Source: CAYPQL01 sp964412905 (GTDB lineage: Bacteria; Patescibacteriota; Minisyncoccia; JAHIHE01; JAGLIN01). Taken from it: a stretch of 43,695 nt of DNA. The translations under genes and the position numbers were made by a program. Each line of letters begins with the position of its first letter. The first letter of the stretch is position 1. Below the pieces are notes generated by a model. The model made no database searches, had not been told where the DNA came from, and was given only the letters and a program-made list of their open reading frames with translations. The stretch spans positions 1-43,695 of the forward strand of contig CAYPQL010000003.1 of the NCBI GenBank assembly GCA_964412905.1. The letters are read 5' to 3'. Shown one piece after another: positions 1-7,852 of the stretch.

Positions 1-257
1 TATTCCACTGCGGCAAACTTAATTTATACCCATAGAAATGTCGGAAGAACCATAAAGTTTATAAAGTATTTAGTATCACGAGTGTTTGCATTTGCAGACT
101 TTCAACTTTATAACTTTACAAACTTTTAGCTTATGTTGTCCTTGAATTATTACCGGTTTGATGATAATATAAAGAGGAAGAAAAGAAGCGGGGCGGAAAT
201 AAATTATCCCAAATCCCAAATTACCAATTACAAATTTACAAATTTACAAATTACAAT
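1..257 (+). promoter_or_regulatory. AT-rich leader upstream of the MurE-like gene
   Basis: No gene is visible. Positions 55-68 (AAAGTTTATAAAGT) and 115-128 (ACTTTACAAACTTT) can pair into a long A-U/G-U stem. A possible promoter is TTGAAT at 142-147 with GATAAT at 163-168 (15-nt spacer, weak). The last 45 bases are a low-complexity run of repeated ACAAATTT/CAATTAC units directly before the start codon, with no Shine-Dalgarno site. The same style of tract precedes several other genes in the window. Confidence 0.35.
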
Positions 258-1550
258 ATGCTATACAAACTAAAACAAATTTTAAGAAAAATTATTCCTT
301 ACGGTTTCATTTTGTTCACTCATAAATTCAGGGCTGTTTTGGCGGCGGCGGCGTATGGTTTTCCGGGGAAAAAGATCAGGGCGATCGGGGTCGCGGGAAC
401 AAAAGGAAAGACGACGACAGCCAATATGATCGCGAAAATTTTGGAAGAGGGAGGGCATAAAGTTGCGATGCTTTCTACCGCGAATTTTCAAATTGGAGAA
501 AAAAAATGGCTGAACGATGTAAAGCTTACCACGACCTCGCCGTTTTATTTTCAGAAATTTCTGGCAAGAGCGGCCAAGGAAAAATGCGATTACGCGGTTG
601 TTGAAATTTCTTCGCACGGGATTATCCAATATCGGCACTGGGGCGTTCCGTATAAAACCGTCGTTTTGACGAATATGATGAGCGATCACCTTGATTATCA
701 CAAGACTTATGAAAATTATAAATATTCCCATAACGCTTTGATCACGCCTGATTTGGAAAATATAATTATAAATTATGATGATGAAAACCTGAGGAGCTTT
801 CTTGATTTTGTGACTCCAAATCAATATGCTTTCAGCTTAAAGGGATATAAAGAAGTTGAAGATGCCAAGCTAGTAAAAGCGGAAAAAATTGTTTTGGGCA
901 AAGACAGGCTGGAATTTGATATCGTAAGCAGCGAAGAAAGAGAAACCATAAAACTTTCGCTGATCGGCGAGTTTAATATTTATAATTCTCTGGCTAGCGC
1001 TTGCGTCGGGCTGGCGGAAGGAATAAGTCTGGAAAAAATAAAACAGGCGCTGGAATCCATAAAAAGTATTCCCGGCAGGTTGGAAAAAATTGACGAGGGG
1101 CAGGATTTTGAAGTTATCGTGGATTACGCCCATTCCCCCGATTCTTTGAAAACCGTTTATGGCGCGGTAAAGCCTGCGGTCAAAAATAGAATGATCGCGG
1201 TCTTGGGGGGAACGGGGGATCGGGATAAAACCTATCGCGCCAAAGGCGGGGCGCTTGCCGATGAATACGCGGACATAATTATTGTCACCAACGAAGATCC
1301 TTACAGCGAAGACCCCGAGAATATCATAGATCAAGTTCTTTCCGGAATTAAAAATAAAAAATTGGATGAAAATTTATTCAGAATGTCGGACAGGAAAAAG
1401 GCGATTGAGAAAGCCATAAATATGGCGAGCGAAGGGGATCTGGTGATTATAACCGGCAAAGGCGCGGAGCAATTTATGATTTGCGGCGAGAAAAAAATTC
1501 CTTGGGACGACAGGGAAATCGCGAGAGAATTTTTGAAGAAGATAAAATAA
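258..1550 (+). CDS. MurE-like Mur ligase lacking most of the usual N-terminal domain
   Basis: ATP-dependent amino-acid ligase of the Mur family, closest in motifs to MurE, which adds the third residue to UDP-MurNAc-Ala-Glu in cytoplasmic peptidoglycan precursor synthesis. The P-loop GTKGKTT is at residues 47-53, the central-domain motif SSHGIIQYRH near 117-126, and the C-terminal domain shows DYAHSPDS, GGTGDRDKT and TNEDPYSEDP. Canonical MurE has roughly 100 residues before the P-loop; this 430-residue protein has about 46, so most of the UDP-binding first domain is missing. No upstream in-frame extension is credible because the preceding DNA is low-complexity. The DNPR-type specificity motif of DAP-adding enzymes is replaced by NEDP, so the amino acid added cannot be assigned. 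Family assignment is firm; the exact substrate is inferred. Confidence 0.85.
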   Translation: MLYKLKQILRKIIPYGFILFTHKFRAVLAAAAYGFPGKKIRAIGVAGTKGKTTTANMIAKILEEGGHKVAMLSTANFQIGEKKWLNDVKLTTTSPFYFQKFLARAAKEKCDYAVVEISSHGIIQYRHWGVPYKTVVLTNMMSDHLDYHKTYENYKYSHNALITPDLENIIINYDDENLRSFLDFVTPNQYAFSLKGYKEVEDAKLVKAEKIVLGKDRLEFDIVSSEERETIKLSLIGEFNIYNSLASACVGLAEGISLEKIKQALESIKSIPGRLEKIDEGQDFEVIVDYAHSPDSLKTVYGAVKPAVKNRMIAVLGGTGDRDKTYRAKGGALADEYADIIIVTNEDPYSEDPENIIDQVLSGIKNKKLDENLFRMSDRKKAIEKAINMASEGDLVIITGKGAEQFMICGEKKIPWDDREIAREFLKKIK

Positions 1551-1610
1551 TATCATAAGCTCATAATATTGAAATTTCTTAACAAAAAATTCACCCCATC
1601 GTCCTCGTCC

Positions 1611-1638
1611 TTGACACGATTTTTTGTTCTGCTATAAT
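1611..1638 (+). promoter_or_regulatory. Promoter of the pheA attenuator transcript
   Basis: TTGACA at 1611-1616 and TATAAT at 1633-1638 with a 16-nt spacer give a near-consensus sigma-70 promoter. Transcription would start near 1645, just ahead of the leader ORFs, leaving a ~320-nt leader before the prephenate dehydratase gene. Confidence 0.8.
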
Positions 1639-1659
1639 GCTTTTAGTTTGGTGAGTTTA

Positions 1660-1683
1660 ATGTTCAGATATTTTTTTAAATAA
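1660..1683 (+). CDS. Possible first leader ORF (MFRYFFK)
   Basis: A 7-codon ORF (three Phe, one Tyr) begins 4 nt after GGTGAG (1650-1655), the only Shine-Dalgarno-like sequence in the early leader. It ends 2 nt before the ATG of the longer Phe-rich leader ORF, so translation of the second could be coupled to it by reinitiation. It could also be chance in AT-rich sequence. Confidence 0.4.
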   Translation: MFRYFFK

Positions 1684-1685
1684 CC

Positions 1686-1748
1686 ATGAATTACATCCAA
1701 AACAACCGATTTTTCTTCTTTAGCTTTTTTAGCCGTCTCAAGCGATAG
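1686..1748 (+). CDS. Phe-rich leader peptide of the pheA attenuator
   Basis: A 20-codon ORF reading MNYIQNNRFFFFSFFSRLKR before TAG. Six of seven consecutive codons (1710-1730) are Phe, in both TTT and TTC forms, which is hard to explain by T-richness alone. It resembles E. coli PheL in plan and lies directly between a strong promoter and a prephenate dehydratase gene. Its role would be to measure charged tRNA-Phe by ribosome stalling. The stop codon lies inside the segment that forms the antiterminator, as attenuation requires. It lacks its own clear Shine-Dalgarno site. Confidence 0.8.
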   Translation: MNYIQNNRFFFFSFFSRLKR

Positions 1749-1813
1749 GTTGTTGTTTTAGTGTAATCTTACTTAAAAAAAACAATCCATCGCAAAGATG
1801 GTTTTTTTGTTGT
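1701..1813 (+). promoter_or_regulatory. Transcription attenuator with three competing stems
   Basis: Segment 1 (AACAACC, 1701-1707) pairs perfectly with GGTTGTT (1748-1754) in segment 2. Segment 2 (GCGATAGGTTGTT, 1742-1754) pairs with segment 3 (AACAATCCATCGC, 1781-1793), 12 of 13 positions, as an antiterminator. Segment 3 contains CCATC (1787-1791), which pairs with GATGG (1797-1801, segment 4) followed by seven T, as a terminator. A ribosome stalled on the Phe codons leaves segment 2 free, so the antiterminator forms; a ribosome at the stop codon covers segment 2, so the terminator forms. The terminator stem is only 5 G-C-rich pairs plus weak A-U pairs. Pairings are read by eye; the mechanism is inferred from the classical trp/phe model. 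Confidence 0.75.
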
Positions 1814-1836
1814 CTTAGGCCAAAGCTTTTGATAGC

Positions 1837-1862
1837 GCTATGATAATATGAATTATCATAGC
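1837..1862. repeat. Palindromic repeat, ATGATAAT family (copy 1)
   Basis: GCTATGATAAT and ATTATCATAGC form a perfect 11-bp stem around the loop ATGA. Related palindromes lie at 2868, 12517, 13565 and 23341. This copy sits between the attenuator and the prephenate dehydratase ribosome binding site. Confidence 0.75.
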
Positions 1863-1963
1863 ATATAAAAAGTTCCGGCCTGCGGCAAAAAAAGTTCGCG
1901 GGGTAAGACTGATGTCTTATTTGAGATAGAAAAGTATATTGAAAACAAAAGGAGGGTATTACG

Positions 1964-2812
1964 ATGAACATTAAAAACATAGGTTTTTTTGGAGATTCTG
2001 GAAGTTTTACAGAACAAGCAGCAAAAAAGCATTTTAGCGATAAAAATATTTTTCTGCCATTTAATAGCGTAAATTCTTTGCTTCAAGCGCTTTTAGATAA
2101 GAAAATTCAAATAGCAGTATTGCCTTTTGAAAATTCTACTGAGGGAGTTGTAACTCCAACAATTGATGCTTTGCTTCGCAAGGAAAATGGTTTTGCTATT
2201 GTAGGCGAAATAGTTTTGCCAGTTGAACATTATTTGATTGGAGTTGGAAAAATAGATGAGATAAAAAAAGTAATATCTCATCCGCAAGCGATTGAGCAAT
2301 GTAATGTTTTTCTGCAAACCATTAATGCAGAACGAGAAAATTTTTCCAGCACAAGCGCTGCGGTAAAAAAAGTAGCAGAAGAGAATAATCCTAAAATTGC
2401 GGCGATTGGTTCTCTAAAAGCTTTTGAGTTTTATAAAAGTCAAAATTCTAATTTAAAAATTTTGGCTAAAAAAATTCAAACCGAGGAAAGTAATAAAACC
2501 AGATTTATTATTTTAGGTTTTGAAAAACCAAAACCAACAAATAAGGATAAAACTTCTCTGTTTTTTACCACAAAAAATAGACCATTGGCGCTGGTTTTGG
2601 CTCTTTTAAGTTTTGGATTATTAGGCATAAATATGACACATATTGAGTCTAGGCCTTCTAAGAAAAAACTTGGAGAATATGTTTTTTTTGCCGAAGTTGA
2701 AGGCAATCAAGGGAGTTTAAAAATGAAATTAGCGCTTAAATTATTAAAAATCAGCGCAACATTGAAAATTCTTGGTTCTTATCCAATTGCTAAACCAAAC
2801 GGGGAGGTGTAA
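1964..2812 (+). CDS. pheA: Prephenate dehydratase (PDT + ACT domains)
   Basis: Converts prephenate to phenylpyruvate, the committed step to phenylalanine. The PDT catalytic domain spans residues ~4-185 with GSFTEQA (13-19), PFENSTEG (54-61) and the conserved TRF (179-181). A C-terminal ACT domain (~197-282) carries ESRP (228-231), the motif linked to feedback binding of Phe. Length (282 aa) is normal for a monofunctional enzyme. The start is fixed by GGAGGG at 1951-1956, 7 nt upstream. No other aromatic-pathway gene is in the window, so it may act alone on imported or endogenous prephenate. It is flanked by palindromic repeats at 1837 and 2868 and preceded by a Phe attenuator, suggesting an acquired, self-regulated cassette. 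Confidence 0.95.
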   Translation: MNIKNIGFFGDSGSFTEQAAKKHFSDKNIFLPFNSVNSLLQALLDKKIQIAVLPFENSTEGVVTPTIDALLRKENGFAIVGEIVLPVEHYLIGVGKIDEIKKVISHPQAIEQCNVFLQTINAERENFSSTSAAVKKVAEENNPKIAAIGSLKAFEFYKSQNSNLKILAKKIQTEESNKTRFIILGFEKPKPTNKDKTSLFFTTKNRPLALVLALLSFGLLGINMTHIESRPSKKKLGEYVFFAEVEGNQGSLKMKLALKLLKISATLKILGSYPIAKPNGEV

Positions 2813-2843
2813 ATAAAAAAATTACATCTCCCAATTTTTTTTT
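2802..2843 (+). terminator. Rho-independent terminator of pheA
   Basis: GGGAGGTGTAA (2802-2812) pairs with TTACATCTCCC (2822-2832), 11 pairs with one G-U, followed by nine T. The 5' arm overlaps the pheA stop codon. Confidence 0.9.
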
Positions 2844-2867
2844 CGCTTCAGACAAAAGTTCTAATCA

Positions 2868-2891
2868 CTATGATAGTATAAATTATCATAG
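2868..2891. repeat. Palindromic repeat, ATGATAAT family (copy 2)
   Basis: CTATGATAGT pairs with ATTATCATAG (one G-U) around a 4-nt loop. Like copy 1, it is followed within ~40 nt by a short CCTGCGGC motif, so pheA is bracketed by two similar units. The rest of the spacer to 3100 is AT-rich with no other recognised feature except two GAACCAACTC/GAAACCAACTC repeats. Confidence 0.65.
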
Positions 2892-3107
2892 CGCGACAAA
2901 ATTAAAATTTTCGCCTGCGGCTGAAAACCTTTTTATTTGATTTATCGGATAATTTTGGCATACTTAAAACAAAATTAAAAAATAACACAAAACCCATACA
3001 TAAATTTATGGAACCAACTCAAAAATCTAATTAGGAAATTGAAACCAACTCCTCAGACATTTCTATGTTAAAATGTTAGCATGTTAAAATGTTTATATGA
3101 TCCGTCC

Positions 3108-3135
3108 TTGTCATATAATTAAAAAGTTGTATAAT
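3108..3135 (+). promoter_or_regulatory. Promoter for the winged-helix regulator
   Basis: TTGTCA at 3108-3113 and TATAAT at 3130-3135, 16-nt spacer. It lies 45 nt before the next gene. Confidence 0.65.
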
Positions 3136-3180
3136 GGAAATAAAGCGTGATTTAGCGCGTTAGTTTTAAGGTTATATTAT

Positions 3181-3759
3181 ATGTCCGAGATTTTAGAAAA
3201 TCTATTCCATTCCAAAGCAGAGGTTAAAATTTTGCGCCTTTTTTTGAACAATCCCGAGGATGGATATCTTGCTTTTGAGATTGCCAAAAAAATCAAAACA
3301 TCGGCGCCGGCGGCGCGCAGTGAAATTAATAATTTATCAAAAATAAAATTTCTGATCAAGCGCAAAAAATCAGACAAGACATATTTTTATGTCAATCAAA
3401 GTTTTGTCTTCTATGACGAACTTAAAAAATTAATCTTCAAATCAAATCCCACTTCCGTTGACAAAATCGCCTCGCAGGTAATGAAACTGGGGCAGATAAG
3501 ATTCATGCTGGTCTCGGGGGTTTTTTTAAATTCCGACAAAGGGAAAGTTGATATCTTGATCGTCGGCGAGCATATAAACAGAAGCAAGCTGAAAAACTTT
3601 CTTTCAAATGTTGAAGCGGAAGTCGGCAGGGGAATAAATTATGTCTGCATGAGCACGGACGAGTTCCGCTACAGAAAAAATATGTTTGATAAATTCATAA
3701 TTAATATTTTTGAAAGTCCGCACCAAATCTTGATAGACAAAATAAAAAAAGATGTTTAA
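3181..3759 (+). CDS. Winged-helix regulator with a degenerate nucleotidyltransferase-like domain
   Basis: Likely DNA-binding transcriptional regulator. Residues ~10-75 read as an ArsR/MarR-type winged helix (EVKILRLFLNNPE, FEIAKKIKTSAPAARSEI, then a basic wing). Residues ~100-192 resemble the MNT nucleotidyltransferase fold (SGVFLNSDKGKVDILIVG) but without the GS...DxD catalytic signature, so it is probably a binding or structural domain. Proteins of this plan are common in archaea and CPR bacteria. No Shine-Dalgarno site precedes the ATG. Its target is unknown; the divergent or neighbouring genes give no clear hint. The N-terminal fold is more secure than the C-terminal one. Confidence 0.7.
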   Translation: MSEILENLFHSKAEVKILRLFLNNPEDGYLAFEIAKKIKTSAPAARSEINNLSKIKFLIKRKKSDKTYFYVNQSFVFYDELKKLIFKSNPTSVDKIASQVMKLGQIRFMLVSGVFLNSDKGKVDILIVGEHINRSKLKNFLSNVEAEVGRGINYVCMSTDEFRYRKNMFDKFIINIFESPHQILIDKIKKDV

Positions 3760-3839
3760 ATGTGTTTTTAGAATTAACGAATTAACGAATTACGGATTAA
3801 CGGATTGAATATGCTAATTCATTTGAATTACAAAATAAC

Positions 3840-3985
3840 TTTGTCATTCTGAACTTGTCAGCCTATGGCTGATCTGCCAAAGGCATGATTTCAGAATCTA
3901 TTGGATTATAGGCTTTGTCTGTGGCTTATTTCACAAACATAGACATAGCAGAAAAAAGATCCTGAAATAAATTCAGGATGACAAA
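3840..3985. repeat. Intergenic inverted-repeat element (TGTCAT family, copy 1)
   Basis: TTTGTCATTCTGAA (3840-3853) and TTCAGGATGACAAA (3972-3985) are inverted termini matching at 13 of 14 positions. The interior holds further short hairpins. Two related elements with TGTCAT/ATGACA ends lie at 8573-8654 and 30946-31058. It has no ORF and looks like a non-coding dispersed element. Confidence 0.6.
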
Positions 3986-4040
3986 TAAGAGAATTTAAAA
4001 TCATAATACTAAAAAAACTATAAATTTATAAAAAATAAAT

Positions 4041-5798
4041 ATGGACGATCTTAATCAAAACAAAATTTACATAAGAGTGGACGAAGAAATTCCGTCCATT
4101 GTTAATAAAATAAAAAAATGCGCGGGGAGAGAAATAACCTTGATTATTCCCAGAAACGCGTTCATTTTGAATAATGTGATAAATTTAAAAATACTCAAGA
4201 AAGAAGCCGAGGGGCTGGATAAAAATATTTCGGTAATAACGGCTGATGACGGCGCTCCGATCAAAAATGAAAATATTTTCAGAGAAAGCGTAAAATATCC
4301 GAAAAGAAAAGCTGTTAGCTCTATTGTGAAAAATAATGAATTTTCAAAATTAGAAAAAGACAATGAGGCTGGTGATTTATTGGGTAAAAACAGCGAGCTT
4401 GACAGACCTTCTTTTGATGATAAAAATAGTGAAGCGGGAATAGCTCACAAAAAAATTGTAATGGTTGATGTTGTGAAAAAGGAGGTTCGCGAGCCTGAAG
4501 AGAAAAAAATATTCAATGAAAACTCATTTGAAAAACAGCAAGAAAATTTTGAAAAAATCAGCGCCACGGATGATAAGGCGCGCGAGAAAGAAAGATTCAT
4601 AAAACCTCTAAAAACCAAAAAAAGAACCATAACTCTTCCGTCAATAAGTTCAAAGATCGCGGCCCTGTTTATTTTCACAAGTTTTGTCGCGGTGTCTTTG
4701 GCGGTGGCGTTTATTCTTCCCAAAGCGGACATAGCCATTTCCCTAAAAACGGAAATCGCGCCTTATGATTTTGAATTCATAGCCGATGAGTCTTTGGAAA
4801 AAATCGATGCCGTCAACAGCAAAATTCCCTTGCAAAAAATAGAAGTTGCCAGCGAAGAATCCGAAACTTATCCTGCTACGGGGAAAAAACATATGCAAGA
4901 AGCGGCAAGCGGAGAAATCACGGTGTTTAATGAATATTCATCCACTCCCCAAAGAATCGTGGCTACCACGAGATTTTTATCCAAAGAAGGCGACAAGCTT
5001 TTTAGGACCAATGAAGCGGTAACTATTCCAGGGTTTTCAAGAGTGGAAGGAGTGGATGTCCCCGGACAAGTTACCATAAAAATTTACGCCGACAAGCCGG
5101 GAGAAGATTATAATATCGCGCCCACTTCTTTCAGCCTGCCCGGCTTGCAAGGATCGCCGAAATATAATTCCATTTACGCCCGATCAACCAAGGCGATGTC
5201 CGGCGGAATAGACAAGGAAGTTTTGTATTTCTCGGAAGGAGATTATATAACCGCCAAAGAAAAACTTTTAAAATTGGCCGGAGAAAAAAATGAAAAAGAT
5301 TTTTTGAGCAAAATTTCCGACCAATCTCAAATATTAGAAGACACGAAAAAAGAAGAAGAGCCTGAAATCAATACTAATGTTAAAATGGGAGCCGTCGCTG
5401 ATAATTTCCGGATGAATGTAAAATTAACAACTAGCGCCAATTTGATGCTGGAAGCTGATCTAAATGAAATTATAAATGAAAAACTAACTTCAAGGCTGGC
5501 GACGGATAAAAAATTTCTGGAAAATGGCAGAGATTATCAACTTGGCAAAATTACGACAGATCAAGACGGCAAAGTAATTATTCCGGCGCATATCAATCAA
5601 AAATTGATCACGAAAATTGACGCTGAAAATTTGAAAAAGGAAATAGCCGGCAAAAGCGAAGCGGAATTAAAAACTTATTTCGGCAATATGAGCGGAATAG
5701 AATCTGCGAATATAAATCTTTGGCCTTTCTGGGTTAAAAGCATCCCTTCCTCATATGAGAAAATAAATATAACTATTGACATAAATAATTCTATGTAG
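4041..5798 (+). CDS. Membrane-anchored baseplate-J-like protein
   Basis: A 585-residue protein of unknown role. Residues ~8-70 form a small alpha/beta domain (IRVDEEIPSIVNKIKKC, EITLIIPRNAF). Residues ~75-195 are charged and probably disordered. One transmembrane helix is at 206-227 (KIAALFIFTSFVAVSLAVAF), placing the rest outside the cell. Residues ~285-400 resemble the baseplate-J fold seen in CPR proteins (GEITVFNEYSSTPQRIVATT, PGEDYNIAPTSFSLPG). A further ~180 residues follow. The same architecture recurs in Patescibacteria, but its function is not established; cell-surface or secretion-related roles are guesses. The start codon follows an AT-rich spacer without a Shine-Dalgarno site. Confidence 0.7.
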   Translation: MDDLNQNKIYIRVDEEIPSIVNKIKKCAGREITLIIPRNAFILNNVINLKILKKEAEGLDKNISVITADDGAPIKNENIFRESVKYPKRKAVSSIVKNNEFSKLEKDNEAGDLLGKNSELDRPSFDDKNSEAGIAHKKIVMVDVVKKEVREPEEKKIFNENSFEKQQENFEKISATDDKAREKERFIKPLKTKKRTITLPSISSKIAALFIFTSFVAVSLAVAFILPKADIAISLKTEIAPYDFEFIADESLEKIDAVNSKIPLQKIEVASEESETYPATGKKHMQEAASGEITVFNEYSSTPQRIVATTRFLSKEGDKLFRTNEAVTIPGFSRVEGVDVPGQVTIKIYADKPGEDYNIAPTSFSLPGLQGSPKYNSIYARSTKAMSGGIDKEVLYFSEGDYITAKEKLLKLAGEKNEKDFLSKISDQSQILEDTKKEEEPEINTNVKMGAVADNFRMNVKLTTSANLMLEADLNEIINEKLTSRLATDKKFLENGRDYQLGKITTDQDGKVIIPAHINQKLITKIDAENLKKEIAGKSEAELKTYFGNMSGIESANINLWPFWVKSIPSSYEKINITIDINNSM

Positions 5799-5867
5799 TA
5801 GACTGGTCAAGTGATTGGCTGGCAGTGAGGTTGAATGGAAATAATTTAAGAAGTAAAACATAAATAG

Positions 5868-5900
5868 ACCGGCTAGCGGCGCTAGTGGTTGTTTTATTTA
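5868..5900 (+). terminator. Hairpin terminator before infA
   Basis: ACCGGCTAGC (5868-5877) pairs with GCTAGTGGT (5881-5889) with one bulged G, followed by TTGTTTTATTT. A-rich sequence upstream means it could also work on the other strand. Confidence 0.6.
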
Positions 5901-5962
5901 CTGGCTAAAAAACATTTAAACATATAAACAATTTAGTATTTTTTTAAAAATAGGTTTATCTT

Positions 5963-6172
5963 ATGAAAGAAATAGTGCAGGTGGAAGGGGTTGTCACAGA
6001 AACTTTGCCTGGAACAAAATTTAAAGTTAAAATTGACGATAACCATGAGCTGTTAGCTCATATTTCGGGCAAAATGAGAATGAATTATATAAAGATATTG
6101 CCCGGAGACAAAGTTATCGTTGAAATGAGCCCCTATGATTTGACCAAAGGCAGAATTGTGCGAAGGGGATAG
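5963..6172 (+). CDS. infA: Translation initiation factor IF-1
   Basis: A 69-residue S1/OB-fold protein that binds the ribosomal A site during initiation. Recognisable family sequence includes [30 protein letters not shown] and the C-terminal [10 protein letters not shown]. Length is standard (71-72 in E. coli). It heads the infA-rpmJ-rpsM-rpsK-rpsD-rpoA-rplQ series, the normal order of the distal alpha operon in bacteria. The ATG follows AT-rich sequence with no Shine-Dalgarno site. Confidence 0.96.
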   Translation: MKEIVQVEGVVTETLPGTKFKVKIDDNHELLAHISGKMRMNYIKILPGDKVIVEMSPYDLTKGRIVRRG

Positions 6173-6209
6173 TTTTTAAATTTTAAAATAAGAAAATAAA
6201 TATAAGAAA

Positions 6210-6323
6210 ATGAAAGTAAGGACATCTATAAAGAAATTTTGCGAGAAATGCAAGATAGTAAGGAGAAAAGGGAAAATTTATGTTACTTGCGAAAACCCGA
6301 AGCATAAACAGCGGCAGGGGTAG
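6210..6323 (+). CDS. rpmJ: 50S ribosomal protein L36
   Basis: A 37-codon gene, start ATG at 6210 and TAG at 6321-6323. The protein begins [20 protein letters not shown] and ends HKQRQG, the typical L36 pattern. It has C11 and C14, C27 and H32, matching the zinc-ribbon form (C-x2-C, C-x4-H). It lies between infA and rpsM, its usual place. Confidence 0.95.
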   Translation: MKVRTSIKKFCEKCKIVRRKGKIYVTCENPKHKQRQG

Positions 6324-6470
6324 AAGCGCAAGGTCTTAGTGTTTGTCTGTGTATTTTTTATGCTTTTAACTTTTAGTTTATAAATCAAATAGTATTTAGT
6401 ATATAGTATTAAGTATTAAGCTGAACTATGATATACTAAATACTTAATACTAAATACTTAATACTAATTT

Positions 6471-6857
6471 ATGCCAAGAATTTTAGGAGTTAATATACCG
6501 GAAGAAAAAAGAATAGAATTCGCCCTTACATATTTGAAAGGCATCGGCGTTTTTTCGAGCAGAAAAATTTTGGAAGAGGCCGGCATTGATTTTAATAAAA
6601 GAGCGAGAGAAATCACATCCGAAGAAGTCGGCAAAATCCAGAAAATAATTGAGAAGAAATATAAAGTTGAGGGAGAGTTGACGAGAATTGTTATGATGAA
6701 CATAAAAAGGCTCAAAGAAATCGGAAGTTATAGGGGAACAAGGCATATAAAAGGTCTTCCTACCAGAGGACAAAGAACAAAAACTAATAACAGAACTGTG
6801 CGGGGCAATGTCAGAAAAACAGCCGGAAGCGGAAAGGTAAAAACTGAAAAGACATAA
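6471..6857 (+). CDS. rpsM: 30S ribosomal protein S13
   Basis: A 128-residue small-subunit head protein that contacts 16S rRNA, the P-site tRNA and bridge B1. Motifs: PRILGVNIPEEKRIEFALTY, LKGIGVFSSRKIL and the basic tail GSYRGTRHIKGLPTRGQRTK, NNRTVRG. Length is normal. The upstream spacer (6324-6470) consists of repeated AGTATTTAGTAT/TTAATACTAAAT units that can form inverted pairs; no Shine-Dalgarno site is visible. Confidence 0.96.
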   Translation: MPRILGVNIPEEKRIEFALTYLKGIGVFSSRKILEEAGIDFNKRAREITSEEVGKIQKIIEKKYKVEGELTRIVMMNIKRLKEIGSYRGTRHIKGLPTRGQRTKTNNRTVRGNVRKTAGSGKVKTEKT

Positions 6858-6883
6858 TTAGAATTTAGAATTTGGAATATTGA

Positions 6884-7030
6884 GCGGATCACTGCTTATA
6901 TCATTCCCATGAGAGTAAAAGACCCTCGCCTATAATCGCCGGATGTCCCGATGTTCAAGTTATGAAATATCAAACATTTGAAGAAATAAAAAAGATGATT
7001 GATGATTTTTTCAAAATTAATTTTAAATAA
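6884..7030 (+). pseudogene. Possible remnant of a protein C-terminus
   Basis: An open frame of 48 codons without a start (a TGA lies at 6881-6883) reads with protein-like composition, including KRPSPIIAGCPDVQV and a C-terminal amphipathic helix (FEEIKKMIDDFFK) before TAA. An internal ATG at 6962 would give only 22 residues. I do not recognise the family. It lies in the rpsM-rpsK spacer, where no gene is normally found. Confidence 0.3.
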
Positions 7031-7122
7031 ACTATTTTCCGCTATTAATAAGAATAGACTTCAGCGAGTGGATAAATTAAAATATATTCTAAATTCTAAA
7101 TTCAATATTCTAATTAAAATAT

Positions 7123-7563
7123 ATGGGAAAAAGAAGAGTGATAACAATTGGGAATAAGGAAAAAGGAGATCCGAAAGCTTCAAAAGCCGGAATGCCTAAA
7201 AAAGCCAAGAGAAAAAACATAGCCAAAGGGCAAGTTCATATTAAGTCAACTTATAATAATACAATTATCACGCTGACAGATTTGAATGGTAATGTAATCG
7301 CTTGGTCAAGCGCCGGACTTTTGGGATTTAAGGGGGCGAAAAAAGCGACGCCATACGCCGCGACCAGTATTATGGGATCGCTTCTGGAAAAAAACAAGAA
7401 AGTCGGCCTCCGAGAGGTTGAAGTTTTTGTAAAAGGAATCGGCAGCGGAAGAGAGTCCGCGGTTCGAGCGATCGCTTCCAACGGCATTGATATTATTTCC
7501 ATAACCGATACGACTCCGATCCCGCATAATGGTTGCAGGCCGCCGAAGCCAAGGAGGATATAA
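7123..7563 (+). CDS. rpsK: 30S ribosomal protein S11
   Basis: Platform protein of the small subunit, binding 16S rRNA near the E site and mRNA exit. The S11 core from residue ~35 is clear: [40 protein letters not shown] and the signature [20 protein letters not shown]. The 146-residue protein has a basic N-terminal extension of ~33 residues (lysine-rich) compared with E. coli S11 (129). Confidence 0.96.
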   Translation: MGKRRVITIGNKEKGDPKASKAGMPKKAKRKNIAKGQVHIKSTYNNTIITLTDLNGNVIAWSSAGLLGFKGAKKATPYAATSIMGSLLEKNKKVGLREVEVFVKGIGSGRESAVRAIASNGIDIISITDTTPIPHNGCRPPKPRRI

Positions 7564-7568
7564 ATATA

Positions 7569-7780
7569 AAATTTTCAATTTTCAATTTCTAATTTTCAAT
7601 CAATTTCCAATGACTGAATGTTTAATGTAGTTATGACATCGGGAGTAAGTTTTATCTTTTTTGAAAACATTGTTTTTTAGAAAAAAGTTTGAAAATTGTA
7701 AAATTGAAAATTCAATGTCCGCCTTCTGCGGATCCACCATAGGTGGAAAAATTGAAAATTAGAAATTGAAAATTAATAAC
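7569..7780. repeat. Inverted AT-rich repeats and twin hairpins in the rpsK-rpsD spacer
   Basis: ATTTTCAATTTCTAATTTTC (from ~7578) is the exact reverse complement of a stretch near 7751-7773, so the 289-nt spacer can fold back on itself. Between the arms are two adjacent hairpins: TCCGC/GCGGA (7718-7722/7728-7732) and TCCACC/GGTGGA (7733-7738/7742-7747). No ORF or clear promoter is present. Function unknown. Confidence 0.55.
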
Positions 7781-7852
7781 ACAATCAAGCTCCACGAGAC
7801 TGATGCCGCAATTAAGCTGGCGAATTAACTAAAAAATTAAAAAATATATAAT

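Noticed and set aside
1640..1963. T-box riboswitch upstream of pheA
   Set aside because: No T-box consensus (such as the TGGNACCGCG-type region) is present; the leader peptide and stems explain the region better.
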